Assembly: GCA_030180135.1 (NCBI GenBank)
Contig: CM058235.1
Coordinates: forward strand, 14,904,720-14,968,719
DNA length: 64,000 nt
Reading direction: 5' to 3'
Source: Orychophragmus violaceus
Taxonomy: Eukaryota; Streptophyta; Magnoliopsida; Brassicales; Brassicaceae
The position numbers were made by a program, and so were the translations under genes. This document shows positions 21,448 through 33,255 of this stretch, piece by piece (the stretch's first letter is position 1; the number at the start of each line of letters is the position of its first letter). A model generated the notes under the pieces. The model saw only the letters and a list, made by a program, of their open reading frames with translations. It was not told the origin of the DNA and made no database searches.

Positions 21448-22001
21448 TTAAAATCTATTATAGTTCGGGAATTGGTTGTTAAACCAATCTCCGACGTCCG
21501 TCTCCCGCCATTGGTTCACCATGAGGTTCCAAGACCTCGCAGGAATCCAAGCAGGCCTTCCTTCTCCTCTTTCCCAATGTAGCTTCATCTGCCCCATCTT
21601 CGTCTGGAAAACCCGTCTAGCGGTCCTGTGGAATTTCCGCCAGACGATGAACAAATTGTCCGCAGAGCAGGTGAAGTATTCCTGTAATTTAAATTATTTA
21701 TATTTTTAAGTCTATATATTTTAATAATTTCTAAAAAAATAAAAACATTACTTACGAGAAAGTCACTGAACCAAGCTTCCTTGAAGGACGTCGGCAGTTG
21801 GTAGTACGTCAGATAGCCGCCGGACCAGCGTGTCTCAATGATGTCACTGATTACGGATGGAATAGCCGCGTTGTATCCGAACCAAACCGCTCGATGAGCC
21901 TGGCAGGATGGGTCGAGATTGGGAAGATGTCCCCGACCCGGCATTCCGATCTCGCGTAATGCAGATTCGCGGGCTTCGGGAGAGAAATAAACGAAATCCA
22001 T
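21448..22001 (-). CDS. CACTA third gene, two exons, function unknown
   Basis: An ATG at 22001 opens exon 1 (22001-21756, 82 codons). A GTAAGT donor, a 74-bp intron and an ACAG acceptor lead to exon 2 (21681-21448), giving about 159 residues with no stop. The protein begins MDFVYFSPEARESALREIGM, is rich in tryptophan (ETRWSGG, FKEAWFSDFL, FIVWRKFHR, RSWNLMVNQW), and ends FNNQFPNYNRF. Its W-rich pattern is reminiscent of the Transposase_24 half-domain but I cannot assign it to a family. It lies between the two main CACTA genes on the same strand, with CCGACGG repeats on both sides. It could be a second DNA-binding accessory protein or the decayed remainder of a longer gene. Confidence 0.55.
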
Positions 22002-22054
22002 TTTGTAAGTATTTGTGTTTGTGATTTGAATGAAAAACTTATGAAATTCGACCT

Positions 22055-22690
22055 CTATATATACAAAAATTTCTGACGGTATTTCCGACGAACATCCGTC
22101 GGAAATTTAGTTAATTTCCGAAATGACATTTAACAAGACGTCGCATGGGGAAGAGTAGAGAGTTACTGCACCTTTTGACCGTTTAATGAACATTTCTGAC
22201 GGAAAACCGACAGTAAACAGATGGAAAACCGACGGTATTCCGTCGCAATTTTCCGACGGAATTCTGAGGGATTAGGGTTTAGGGTTTCTATTAGGGTTTC
22301 AATTAGGGCATTTTGTAATGTCAATATTAATATGTAACTTTAACATTGAAGATTTTGATTATACGCCCCTGTTTTAGAAAAATTACGAAAATTACAAATT
22401 AGACAAGGTTTAACAATAACTTCGTCTTAACCGTCATAGTATACTCCGATGACTTATGATCCAACGTTATGTAATTTTCTCTAATCATACTAAACATGTC
22501 ATTTGGATCCCAGATATTGGAAACTAATAGTACAAACTATCATTACATTAGCTATTGAGAGGCTTTACGATTATATATTTCCCATTCCGAAACCCTAAAC
22601 CCTAAACCGTTGAAAATCCGTCGGAAAAATATATATCGACGGAATTTCGTTGGAATTACTGATTTTGACGAATTTCCGTCGGAAATTTAA
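22055..22690. repeat. Inverted CCGACGG/TTTAGGG block inside CACTA
   Basis: CCGACGGAAT...GATTAGGGTTTAGGG at about 22253-22288 is mirrored by CCCTAAACCCTAAACC...ATCCGTCGG at about 22593-22624. The two form an imperfect inverted repeat of about 35 bp around 300 bp of AT-rich DNA. More CCGTCGGAAA motifs flank it at 22062-22110, 22198-22252 and 22626-22685. This looks like an internal pair of CACTA-type ends, perhaps a small nested non-autonomous unit. Confidence 0.5.
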
Positions 22691-22705
22691 ATTAAAAAAA
22701 ACAAA

Positions 22706-22790
22706 AAATTATCCTCGCACCAAGCGAGGTTCAAACACGGGATGCCCTAAGTGCCGGTGGTGTTTAGTGACCAATTGAGCTAAGAAGTAC
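22706..22790 (-). other. tRNA-like module 3
   Basis: Minus strand: TAGCTCAATTGG (22771-22782) is a perfect A box and GTTTGAACC (22728-22736) is a one-mismatch B box. The gap is again 34 bp. Outside the boxes it is not a copy of modules 1 and 2. The sequence CCTCGCACCAAGCGAGG (22713-22729) forms a small hairpin at the position of the 3' arm. It is most likely a tRNA-derived relic, not a working tRNA. Confidence 0.5.
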
Positions 22791-22840
22791 ATTGTACTTT
22801 TGATACAATTTGTTATATATATCCATATATATTAATAGAA

Positions 22841-23053
22841 AACTATTATAAATGTTTTAATCATAATACATTTTTATTCTTTTAAAACTATTATAAATGT
22901 TTTAATCATAATAAATTTTTATTCTTTTAAAACTATTATAAATGTTTTAATCATAATACATTTTTATTCTTGTAAAACTATTATAAATGTTTTAATCATA
23001 ATACATTTTTATTCTTTTAAAACTATTATAAATGTTTAAATCCTAATACATTT
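22841..23053. repeat. 45-bp tandem repeat next to the transposase stop codon
   Basis: The unit AACTATTATAAATG... recurs at 22841, 22886, 22931, 22976 and 23021, an exact 45-bp period, with only a few substitutions. The array ends where the transposase reading frame stops (23054), so it forms the beginning of the 3' untranslated region. Confidence 0.85.
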
Positions 23054-25213
23054 TTATTCTCCGTCACTCTCTGAATCGTAGAAGGAAGAAATTGAGTCGG
23101 TGTCATCAAATTCGCCGCTTTCTTCTTCGGATTCTGAATGAAGAACAATGTCCCCGAATTGACTGAAGTCGACAACTAAATTAACTTCAAGAGATTCTTC
23201 TACAGGAGCTATAAAATCACTTCCACTTGCTTGTAAAGGCTCTACTTCGCGTCCTCCCTCGAGGGTTTATTTTTGTAACGGTGATCCATGGATCATTTTT
23301 ATAAGTTAAACGAGGGTATGTAATGTAACACACCTGAATAAATGTTGTATCAGGAAAATGTTATTTCAATTCTAAATAATAAACATAATTATTTGCAATT
23401 ACTAACCTATTTGCTTGCGAAGCAATAATGAACGGATCGTAGTTTCTTAGTTTTTTGCTCGAATTAATTGACGTCACACCAAACTCATCGATCACAACAC
23501 ATTTCCCTAGGATCGGGTTAAACCAATCGCATAGAAAAACTACACATCGCATTCCAAGCTTCCCTATGTACTTTACTTCTAGTATTTCTTTGATAGTACC
23601 GTAGTAGGCAACTTCGCCAGATGCAGACGAAACTCCGTGATCGGCGGTAATTCTAGTTGGCCCTTCTACATGCCCCTTAAATGGGGTGCAATATCTCGGA
23701 TAAGACTTTGATGTGTAGTGGAGGCCCTCTATTATGTCAACTAACCAATCATCGGGGGTGCGTCCGGATTTGAGTTCCTCCCAGACCTAAGAGTAGCATC
23801 AAATCAAAGTTATAAAGTTACTCAATTTCGCAAGTGTTTTATAAGATTTGAGATACAAATTCTTACATAAAAGGTTAACCAATGACTGAAGTCTCTTTGT
23901 TTACGAGCCTCACGTTGGGCCTCGTTCCGTTCTGGATGATGAAAGTGGAGAGCTTCCATATATAACCTACAAATTTTTTAAAAATTATAAATAAATAAAC
24001 CAAGTGCAATAAAAACATAAATCTAACATATATACCTCTCACATTCAAATACTTCCTCGCAGTTGGTTAGAATGTACTTGTGGAGATGTGTATGCTCTTG
24101 GGTTGTTAGTTGCCGTTTTCCTACTTTTCCACTTAAACGCCCAACTTGTTGAAAAATGTTAGGAACAACTGACCGATAAATTTTCCTTTCTCCCCTATCA
24201 TCGTTTCTAGCTGGGCGCTTGCTCCTTGTGCGTACTTGCGAAGGGAAGTAGTAGCCAGTAAAGGTCGCAGTCTCTTCGTTGTTATATTGAGCAGCAATAG
24301 AACCCTCCACTTTAGCGGAATTTTTCACCTTTTTTTTAAGGTGGAACATATAGCGCTTGAAAGGATACATCCATCGATATTGTACCGGACCACCAAGTCT
24401 AGCTTCACACGGGAGATGAATAGGCAAATGTTCCATGACGTCGAAGAAAGACGGTGGAAATATCTTCTCCACATTTCATAAGATTTTAGGAATGTTTTGC
24501 TCTAGATTTCTGATCCCATCAACAGTGAGTGACCTGGTGGATATATCCCTGAAAAAGACCCGACTGCTGCAATTGCTTTGTGGACATCTCGAGGAAGTAG
24601 ATGAGCAAATGCAAACGGTAGGAGTCGCTGCATCATCACATGACAATCATGACTCTTCATTCCGATAAACTTTCCTCCATCAGTGTCCACACAATTACGC
24701 AAGTTAGATGCGTAACCATCCGGGAATTTAACTTTTAGCATAATCCAGTTAAAGAACTCTTCCTTCGATTTCGGGTCTACCCAATACGCTGGAATTGGCG
24801 CTTTTCCGTTCTTCTGAAGATGAAGTTCAGGCCGATCACAAATTTCAGGCAAATCAAGTCTAGACTTCACATTATCTTTCGTCTTCCCTTGCACGTTGAG
24901 AACAGTGTTCATGATGTTATCGAAGAAATTTTTCTCAATGTGCATGACATCAAGATTATGCCTTAATAAATGGTCATTCCAATATGGTAAATCCCAGAAG
25001 ATGCTTTGCTTGTGCCAATTGTGGGACACACCAGCTGCGTAAATATTCTCATGCCTATTTCCACCACATTCCCGAGTTCTTAGTGCACCAAAGGTTTCTA
25101 AGAGGCCTATAGTAGTCGACCCATCATCTTGGAGAATAGGATCATCAAACACTTTCCTCTTCTTTGTAAAAAGTTTAGTGTTTTCCGATATGGATGATCT
25201 TGCGGTATAAATC
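23054..25213 (-). pseudogene. CACTA transposase (TNPD/tnp2 family), 3' half
   Basis: This continues the transposase begun at 37134 and cut by the copia element at 25214. Reading on the minus strand, IPQDHPYRK follows the duplicated GATTT. Then come the tnp2 core (YWNDHLLRHNLDVMHIEKNF at about 24990-24930), a DUF4218-type domain (FFDVMEHLPIHLPCEA near 24450), a DUF4216-type domain (about 23786-23395) and an acidic Ser/Glu-rich tail ending FYDSESDGE at 23054. Introns with GT/AG borders are visible at about 24035-23967 and 23866-23787. Lesions: a one-base loss near 25180, a frameshift near 24560, and a TGG-to-TGA stop near 24478. The product would catalyse cut-and-paste at the CACTA ends, but this copy cannot encode it. 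Confidence 0.85.
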
Positions 25214-25944
25214 TGAAGGAATTTCTAGCAGATTCCTAATCCAATTAGGCAATCCTAGTCTGAATTCCGAGCCTAGGATCTACAGGTTCATGTAATTGAA
25301 TCTATCAGATCTAGTGATTACCTGGTGATTAGCAGCGGAAGATTTTGCAGATAATCGAGATCTAAAGCGCCTCAAGTGCTGCGCCTCTACTGGTATCCAC
25401 ACGCACACAGAACTGGACAGTAGGGATGCTAGTGCCTATCAGAGATCTAATCTCCAGAGAGGTTTCTTTTCTGTTTCTGGTGGCTATCGATTAGGTTAAA
25501 AAACGAGTTTAGGTCGACCATATATCTTATATATGTTGACTTAAACCGCAACGGGATTAACTAATGATTAAACCGATTTAATCTGCTAATCCGCGAGTTG
25601 TGTCGACCGACACACTCTTTGTGTCGATCGACACAGTCGATCCGTGTCCACCGATACACATAGTGCGTCGACCGACACTGCCCAGAAAAGATGACATCGA
25701 ATGCATATCAAATATGCATTCATCCGATCATTACAGTAATGATCAACCTCACATTCAATGTCCAGTTTGCTTAGGTGTGTGACCCTGTAGGATCATATAA
25801 CACTAGCAATGAGTTCTAAACTCATTGATCATAAGTGGCTTCTAGCAAAGCATTACGAGTACCTAGTGTCATATGATTGTCTCATCTCGATAACACGACT
25901 TTCTCTCAGAGTAAGTACAAATAGATTTCAGGACATTCCCAACA
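25214..25944 (-). repeat. Copia 3' LTR (731 bp)
   Basis: Minus strand: begins TGTTGGGAATGTCC and ends ...AATTCCTTCA. A TATA-like ATATATAAGATATATGG lies at about 25521-25541 on the minus strand and could be the LTR promoter. It carries two double-palindrome modules (25600-25634 and 25644-25678). Confidence 0.9.
25600..25678. repeat. Two double-palindrome modules GTGTCGAYCGACAC-N7-GTGTCGATCGACAC
   Basis: 14-mers at 25600, 25621, 25644 and 25665, in two pairs. Each pair has a 7-bp gap, giving a 21-bp period. The same paired module recurs in the other LTR copies and at four classes of internal site in the composite element. Confidence 0.9.
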
Positions 25945-26956
25945 ATCTCCCACTTGTACTGGAATCATCTATTCCTATAATCCCTTCGTCACTATATCTC
26001 GATCCGGCATAAGACAAGATTCGTGTCATCCTTATTAAGCCAAAATCATGTTCATCGAATTCCGATTCATACTGACAAGCCAAACGACTGACAATCACCT
26101 CGTTTGAGTGTGGCCACACATTTTCTCAGTATCAAATCTTCGATGGGCCCTGAGATATTTATCTCCTGTTATATAGGAGGGACAATTCCCATCTTGTTCC
26201 ATCCCTGTTCCTTCACACGCTTCATGATACGCCCAATCAATGTCTTTATGATCACCAGTTACGGCTGACGTTTGACAAGGTCAAAGCGGACCAATTCACA
26301 TGTAAGAAATCATGATGAACTCATGTGTTCTCTAACACATACCTATGTGATTGACTTTAATACTCTTATTAATAACTCCATGAAACTTAGTCATCAGTCA
26401 CCTCACATACTAGTCTCACGTGGTTGTTAATGTCCCACTTTAACAACCTCGACCAGGGACAAACATAATTTATGTCATTTATTATTTATAGGGTTTCATG
26501 ATCAAGTCTACTTGATGACCTATAAAATGTCATAAATTACTTTGGGACTATTATTTAATAACCATTATTAAATAACATAGATGTCAGATTTCAATAACAT
26601 AATCGAATTATGTTTATACGAACATCATATCATAACTAAAATTAATAACAATGACTCCCACTAAAATTAAGATCACATCTTAAGACATCTAATGCCTTTA
26701 GCAGTAGTCTGACCCTCACATGCTCTTGCTCAGCGTGTGTCAAAGAACACTGTGTCTTGCTAAGAGTAATACCAAGAGTCATTTGCACAAAGCCCTTCTT
26801 GGAATCATGCATACTGGATCTGTGCAAGGCCTTATCACATAAGTATCTTGACACAATCCACTTAGCTCATCCAATCTATCTCTATAGATTCTTATTCCAA
26901 GAATGTATATGGTTTCTCCCTTAATTTTGTCGAAAAATAACCTTTTGAATCAAGTC

Positions 26957-27330
26957 TTAACAGACTGTAAACAATGGAACTTCATTTCCGAGGAGTAGTA
27001 TGTTATCAACATACAATACTAGAAATGCAATTGCGCTCCCACTAGTCTTCTTGTAAACACATGTTTCCACTTCATTTATGACGAAATCAAACCTTTTGAC
27101 TTCTTCATCAAAATGAAGATTCCAACTCCGAGATGCTTGCTTCAATCCATAAATGGATCGATGAAGCTTGCATATCTTCCTGGCTTCATTAGGATCAATG
27201 AAAACTTCAGGTTGTGTCATGTACACATCCCTTTTCAGAATTCCATTAAGGAAAAACTGTTTTTCACATCCATCTGCCAGATCTCATAACCATTATGAGT
27301 GGCGGTTGCTAGGAGAATCCGAATGGACAT
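26957..27330 (-). pseudogene. Copia reverse transcriptase fragment, copy A
   Basis: Minus strand: RSIYGLKQASRSWNLHFDE and then VLYVDNILLLGN can be read. The family motif is YVDD, and here the second catalytic aspartate is asparagine. Stops and frameshifts lie upstream (near 27240) and downstream. Segment A also lacks about 92 bp found in B and C near 26310, apparently a deletion between short TCA repeats. Confidence 0.8.
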
Positions 27331-27704
27331 AAGCATGGTGTCTGGGATTAGGTTTCTTCACAGTTAATACCATGAATTTTCTTGAAACCTTTTCCACCAA
27401 TCCAGCTTTGGACATCGCCATTCCGGATTCAGAGGCTTTTAGCCACTTTCGGAGTCAAGGCCCATCATTGCTTCTTCAAATTTCGCAGGCCCGTCACTTT
27501 CAATGACCAGTAGATCACGGCAATTGGTTACGAGAAATCCCCATTTCTCGGGTTCGTGACGGATCCTATTGGATCTACGAGCTTCAGTCTTGTGTTAAAA
27601 GTCACGCACATATCTCATATGTAGACTTTTACCACGATCTAATTAACCAAGATTTAAACCGTAGTTAATTAAATCATAAACCAAAATATTTTGGTTCGCG
27701 ACCT

Positions 27705-27739
27705 GTGTCGATCGATGCAACTTTTGCGTCGATCGACAC
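27705..27739. repeat. Double-palindrome module, pol copy A
   Basis: GTGTCGATCGATGC (27705-27718), 7-bp gap, GCGTCGATCGACAC (27726-27739). Confidence 0.85.
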
Positions 27740-27937
27740 ATCTTTAAAACTCGCTTTTGAATGTATATCTAATATTCATTCATCAGATCCTTGCACACCT
27801 CAGGCACCACAGTTGCAGGTTCTACAACTCTTTGTAGATCCAACTGCTGCTCTTCCTCATCGGGTTGAACAGTCTCCTGTGATTCTCGAATTTCTTCGAG
27901 TTGTACTTTACTCCCACTGTTCTTCTTGGAAAGAAAG

Positions 27938-29814
27938 TCTGACAAGCCAAACGACTGACAATCACCTCATTTGAGTGTGGCCACACATTTTCTCAGTATC
28001 AAATCTTCGATGGGCCCTGAGATATTTATCTCCTGTTATATAGGAGAGACAATTCCCATCTTGTTCCATCCCTGTTCCTTCACACGCTTCATGATACGCC
28101 CAATCAATGTCTTTATGATCACCAGTTACGGCTGACGTTTGACAAGGTCAAAGCGGACCAATTCACATGTAAGAAATCATGATGAACTCAGGTCTAAGGA
28201 CTATACTCTATAGTCGTAATGAAAACTCTCATGACACTTATATAACTATCCCGTAGAGTTCTCATCAGTGGGTCATGTCCGATCATGTGTTCTCTAACAC
28301 ATACCTATGTGATTGACTTTAATACTCTTATTAATGACTCCATGAAACTTAGTCATCAGTCACCTCACATACTAGTCTCACGTGGTTGTTAATGTCCCAC
28401 TTTAACAACCTCGACTAGGGACAAACATAATTTATGTCATTTATTATTTATAGGGTTTCATGATCAAGTCTACTTGATGACCTATAAAATGTCATAAATT
28501 ACTTTGGGACTATTATTTAATAACCATTATTAAATAACATAGATGTGAGATTTCAATAACATAATCGAATTATGTTTATACGAACATCATATCATAACTA
28601 AAATTAATAACAATGACTCCCACTAAAATTAAGATCACATCTTAAGACATCTAATGACTTTAGCAGTAGTCTGACCCTCAGATGCTCTTGCTCAGCGTGT
28701 GTCAAAGAACACTGCGTCTTGCTAAGAGTAATACCAAGAGTCATTTGCACAAAGCCCTTCTTGGAATCATGCATACTGGATCTGTGCAAGGCCTTATCAC
28801 ATAAGTATCTTGACACAATCCACTTAGCTCATCCAATCTATCTCTATAGATTCTTATTCCAAGAATGTATATGGTTTCTCCCTTAATTTTGTCGAAAAAT
28901 AACCTTTTGAATCAAGTCTTAACAGACTGTAAACAATGGAACTTCATTTCCGAGGAGTAGTATGTTATCAACATACAATACTAGAAATGCAATTGCGCTC
29001 CCACTAGTCTTCTTGTAAACACATGTTTCCATTTCATTTATGACGAAATCAAACCTTTTGACTTCTTCATCAAAATGAAGATTCCAACTCCGAGATGCTT
29101 GCTTCAATCCATAAATGGATCGATGAAGCTTGCATATCTTCCTGGCTTCATTAGGATCAATGAAAACTTCAGGTTGTGTCATGTACACATCCCTTTTCAG
29201 AATTCCATTAAGGAAAAACTGTTTTTCACATCCATCTGCCAGATCTCATAACCATTATGAGTGGCGGTTGCTAGGAGAATCCGAATGGACATAAGCATGG
29301 TGTCTGGGATTAGGTTTCTTCACAGTTAATACCATGAATTTTCTTGAAACCTTTTCCACCAATCCAGCTTTGGACATCACCATTCCGGATTCAGCGGCTT
29401 TTAGCCACTTTCGGAGTCAAGGCCCATCATTGCTTCTTCAAATTTCGCAGGCCCGTCACTTTCAATGATCAGTAGATCACGGCAATTGGTTACGAGAAAT
29501 CCCCATTTCTCGGGTTCGTGACGGATCCTATTGGATCTACGAGCTTCAGTCTTGTGTTAAAAGTCACGCACATATCTCATATGTAGACTTTTACCACGAT
29601 CTAATTAACCAAGATTTAAACCGTAGTTAATTAAATCATAAACCAAAATATTTTGGTTCGCGACCTGTGTCGATCGATGCAACTTTTGCGTCGATCGACA
29701 CATCTTTAAAACTCGCTTTTGAATGTATATCTAATATTCATTCATCAGATCCTTGCACACCTCAGGCACCACAGTTGCAGGTTCTACAACTCTTTGTAGA
29801 TCCAACTGCTGCTC
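27938..29814 (-). mobile_element. Segment B of the composite copia element
   Basis: Almost identical to segment A over pol and the 3' untranslated part, but it keeps the roughly 92 bp missing from A. At about 27937 pol sequence (GAAAGAAAGTCT) jumps to sequence about 130 bp from the 3' LTR (TGACAAGCCAAACG), sharing only CT. At about 29815 pol jumps into LTR sequence, sharing TTCCT. It contains a reverse transcriptase fragment (28919-29188) with the same YVDN change and a double-palindrome module at 29667-29701. Confidence 0.8.
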
Positions 29815-30525
29815 TTCCTAATCCAATTAGGCAATCCTAGTCTGAATTCCGAGCCTAGGATCTACAGGTTCATGTAATTGAATCTATCAGATCTGGAGAT
29901 TACCTGGTGATTTGTGCAGCGGAAGTCTTAGCAAGTAATCGAGATCTAGAGCGCCTCAAATGCTGCGCCTCTACTGGTATCCACACGCACACAAACTGAA
30001 CAGGAGGGATGCTAGTGCCTATAGAGATCATATCTCTCAAGAGGTTTCTCTCTAGTTTCTGGTGGTTGTGAATTAGGTTAGATGCATGTTTTGGTCGACC
30101 ATATATCTTTATATATGTTGACTTAAACCACCCCGGAATTAACCAATAATTAAACCGATTTAATTTGGTAATCCGCGAGTCGTGTCGACCGACACACTCT
30201 ATGTGTCGATCGACACGGTCGATCTGTGTCGACCGACATACTTATTATGTCGATCGACACTGTTCCAGAAACTTAGTATTGAATGCATATCTAATATGCA
30301 TTCACCCGATCATTACATTAATGATCAACCTCATGTTCAACGTCCAGTTTGCTTAGGTGTGTGACCCTGTAGGATCATATAACACTAGCAATGAGTTCTC
30401 AACTCATTGATCATAAGTGGCTTCTAGCAAAGCATTATGAGTACCCAATGTCATATGATTGTCTCATCTCGACAGTACGACTTTCACTTAGAGCAAGTAC
30501 AGTAGATTTCAGGACATTCCCAACA
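29815..30525 (-). repeat. Internal, truncated copia LTR
   Basis: Homologous to the outer LTRs but clearly more diverged from both than they are from each other, and missing the last 19-20 bp of its 3' end. Its 5' end (30525) is intact and next to a purine tract, so it is the 3' LTR that belonged to segment C. It carries double-palindrome modules at 30182-30216 and 30226-30260. Confidence 0.85.
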
Positions 30526-31695
30526 ATCTCCCACTTGTACTGGAATCATCTATTCCTATAATCCCTTCGTCACTATATCTCGATCCGGCATAAGGCAAGA
30601 TCCGTGTCATCCTTATTAAGCCAAAATCATGTTCATCGAATTCCGATTTATACTGACAAGACAAACGACTGACAATCACCTCGTTTGAGTGTGGCCACAC
30701 ATTTCTCAGTATCAAATCTTCGATGGGCCCTGAGATATTTCTCTCCTGTTATATAGGAAGGGCAATTCCCATCTTGTTCCATCCCTGTTCCTTCACACGC
30801 TTCATGATACGCCCAATCAATGTCTTTATGATCACCAGTTACGGCTGATGTTTGACAAGGTCAAAGCGGACCAATTCACATGCAAGAAAACATGATGAAC
30901 TCAGGTCTAAGGACTATACTCTATAGTCGTAATGAAAACTCTCATGACACTTATATAACTATCCCGTAGAGTTCTCATCAGTGGGTCATGTCCGATCATG
31001 TGTTCTCTAACACATATCTATGTGATTGACTTTAATACTCTTATTAATGACTCCATGAAACTTAGTCATCAGTCACCTCACACACTAGTCTCACGTGGTT
31101 GTTAATGTCCCACTTTAACAACCTCGGCCAGGGACCAACATAATTTATGTCATTTATTATCTATAGGGTTTCATGATCAAGTCACATACTTGATGACCTA
31201 TAAAATGTCATAAATTACTTTGGGACTATTATTTAATAACCATTATTAAATAACATAGATGTCAGATTTCAATAACATAATCGAATTATGTTTCTACGAA
31301 CATCATATCATAACTAAAATTAATAACAATGACTCCCACTAAAATTAAGATCACATCTTAAGACATCTAATGCCTTTAGCAGTAGTCTGACCCTTATTTG
31401 CTCTTGCTCAGCGTGTGTCGAAATACATTGCGTCTTGCTAAGAGTAATACCAAGAGTCATTTGTACGAAGCCCTTCTTGGAATCCTGCATATTGGACATG
31501 TGCAAGGCCTTATCACTATAAGTATCTTGGCACAATCCAATTAGCTCATCCAATTTATCTTCATAGATTCTTATTCCAAGAATGTACACGGTTTCTCCCT
31601 TAATTTTATCGAAAACAACTTTCGAATCAAGTCTTTAACAGACTAAAACAATGGAACTTTATTTCCGAGAAGTAGTATGTTATCAACATACAATA

Positions 31696-32710
31696 CTAGA
31701 AATGCAACTGCGCTCCCACTAGTCTCTTGTAAACACACGGTTCCTCTTCGTTCCTGAAGAAGTCAAACCTTTTGACTACTTCATCAAAACGAAGATTCCA
31801 ACTCCGAGATGCTTGCTTCAATCCATAAATGGATCGATGAAGCTTGCATATCTTCCTAGCTTCATTAGGATCAATGAAAACTTCAGGTTGTGTCAGGTAC
31901 ACATCCTTTTCCATAATTCCATTAAGGAAAACTGTTTTCACATCCATCTGCCAGATCTCATAACCATTATGAGTGGCGGTTGCTAGGAGAATCTGAATGG
32001 ACATAAGCATGGTGTCTGGGATTAGGTTTCTTCACAGTTAATAGCATGAATTTACTTGAAACCTTTTCCACCAATCCAGCTTTGGACATCGCCATTCCGG
32101 ATTCAGCGGCTGTCAGCCACTTTCAGAGTCAAGGCCCATCATTGCTACTTCAAAATTCGCAGGCCCGTCACTTTCAATGATCAGTAGATCACGGCAATTG
32201 GTTACGAGAAATCCCCACTTCTCGGGTTCGTGACGGATCCTTTTGGATCTGCAAGCTTCAGTATTGTGTTAAAAGTCACGCACATATCTCATATGTAGAC
32301 TTTTACCACGATCTAATTAACCCAGATTTAAACCGTAGTTAATTAAGTCATAAACCAAAGTATTTTTGGTTCGCGATCTGTGTCGATCGATACAACCTTT
32401 GTGTCGATCGACACTTCCACAGAAACTCGCCTTTTCAATGTATATCGAATATACATTCACCAAGTCCTTTATAAACTTTGGGCACCACATGTGCAGGTTC
32501 TACAACTCTTTGTAGATCCAACTGCTGCTCTTCCTCATCAGGTTGAGCAGTCTCCTGTGATTTTCGAATTTCTTCGAGTTGTACTTTTACTCCCACTGTT
32601 CTTCTTGGAAAGAAAGTCTTTCTCAAGAAAACATAGTTCCGAGCAACAAACCATTTGTTCTCGAACTGGTTGTAAAAGTAACATGCCTTGGTTTTTGTTA
32701 GGACAACCAA
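31696..32710 (-). pseudogene. Copia reverse transcriptase and upstream linker, copy C
   Basis: Minus strand: 32710-32435 reads CYFYNQFENKWFVARNYVFL and RRTVGVKVQLEE, the stretch between integrase and reverse transcriptase in copia polyproteins. 32010-31696 gives GYEIWQMDVKTVFLNGIME and the same RSIYGLKQ block as copies A and B, before a frameshift near 31725. The YVDN change is visible at 31679-31681 in another frame. A double-palindrome module (32380-32414) interrupts the coding region upstream. Confidence 0.8.
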
Positions 32711-33048
32711 TGAAATAGCACTTATCAGATTAGGGTGTGAGCTTATCAGAGATTAAACGTTTTACATAAGCCTCGCAACTCCAAATCTCCACGATGGATA
32801 AATCAGAAACATTTACATTTCACATCTCATGTGGTATCTATGTAACTGATTTTAATGGAACACTATTTAATGTAAACTCAGACAATTTTAGAGTGTATTC
32901 TTAGAAGGATATTGGAAGATCTAAGTGACTCATCATTGATCGAACCATATCTAATAAAGTCCGATTCAGGAGGAGTGACTTGTGAAACACTTTCACAATC
33001 TCTCAGATGATCACTACATTCTTGACTTAAGTATTCACCTCCATGATC

Positions 33049-33255
33049 TCATCGTAGAGCTTTAATACTTTTGCCAAATTGATTATGTACTTCACTTTTG
33101 GAACTCTTTGAACTTTTCAAAGATTCTGACTTATGTCTTATAAATAAGATATAACTGTACCTACTGAAAACATCAGTAAAGGTAATGAAGTACTGAAAAT
33201 TTCCTCTAGCATTTGCGCTCATCGGGCCATGCACATCCGTATGTATAAAGCCCAA
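33049..33255 (-). pseudogene. Copia integrase core fragment
   Basis: GFIHTDVHGPMSANARGNF and YFITFTDVFSRYSYILF are typical of the copia integrase core, up to SIKALR. The frame breaks on both sides. Just upstream on the minus strand, a double-palindrome module at 33295-33329 sits between the zinc-finger part and the core. Confidence 0.8.

Noticed and set aside
24236..24481. Plus-strand open frames over the CACTA transposase
   Set aside because: They are antisense shadows of the minus-strand DUF4218 region.
25600..25678. Palindromes read as a CRISPR leader or an integration hot spot
   Set aside because: Only pairs occur, gaps are 7 bp and the setting is an LTR; no spacer array exists.
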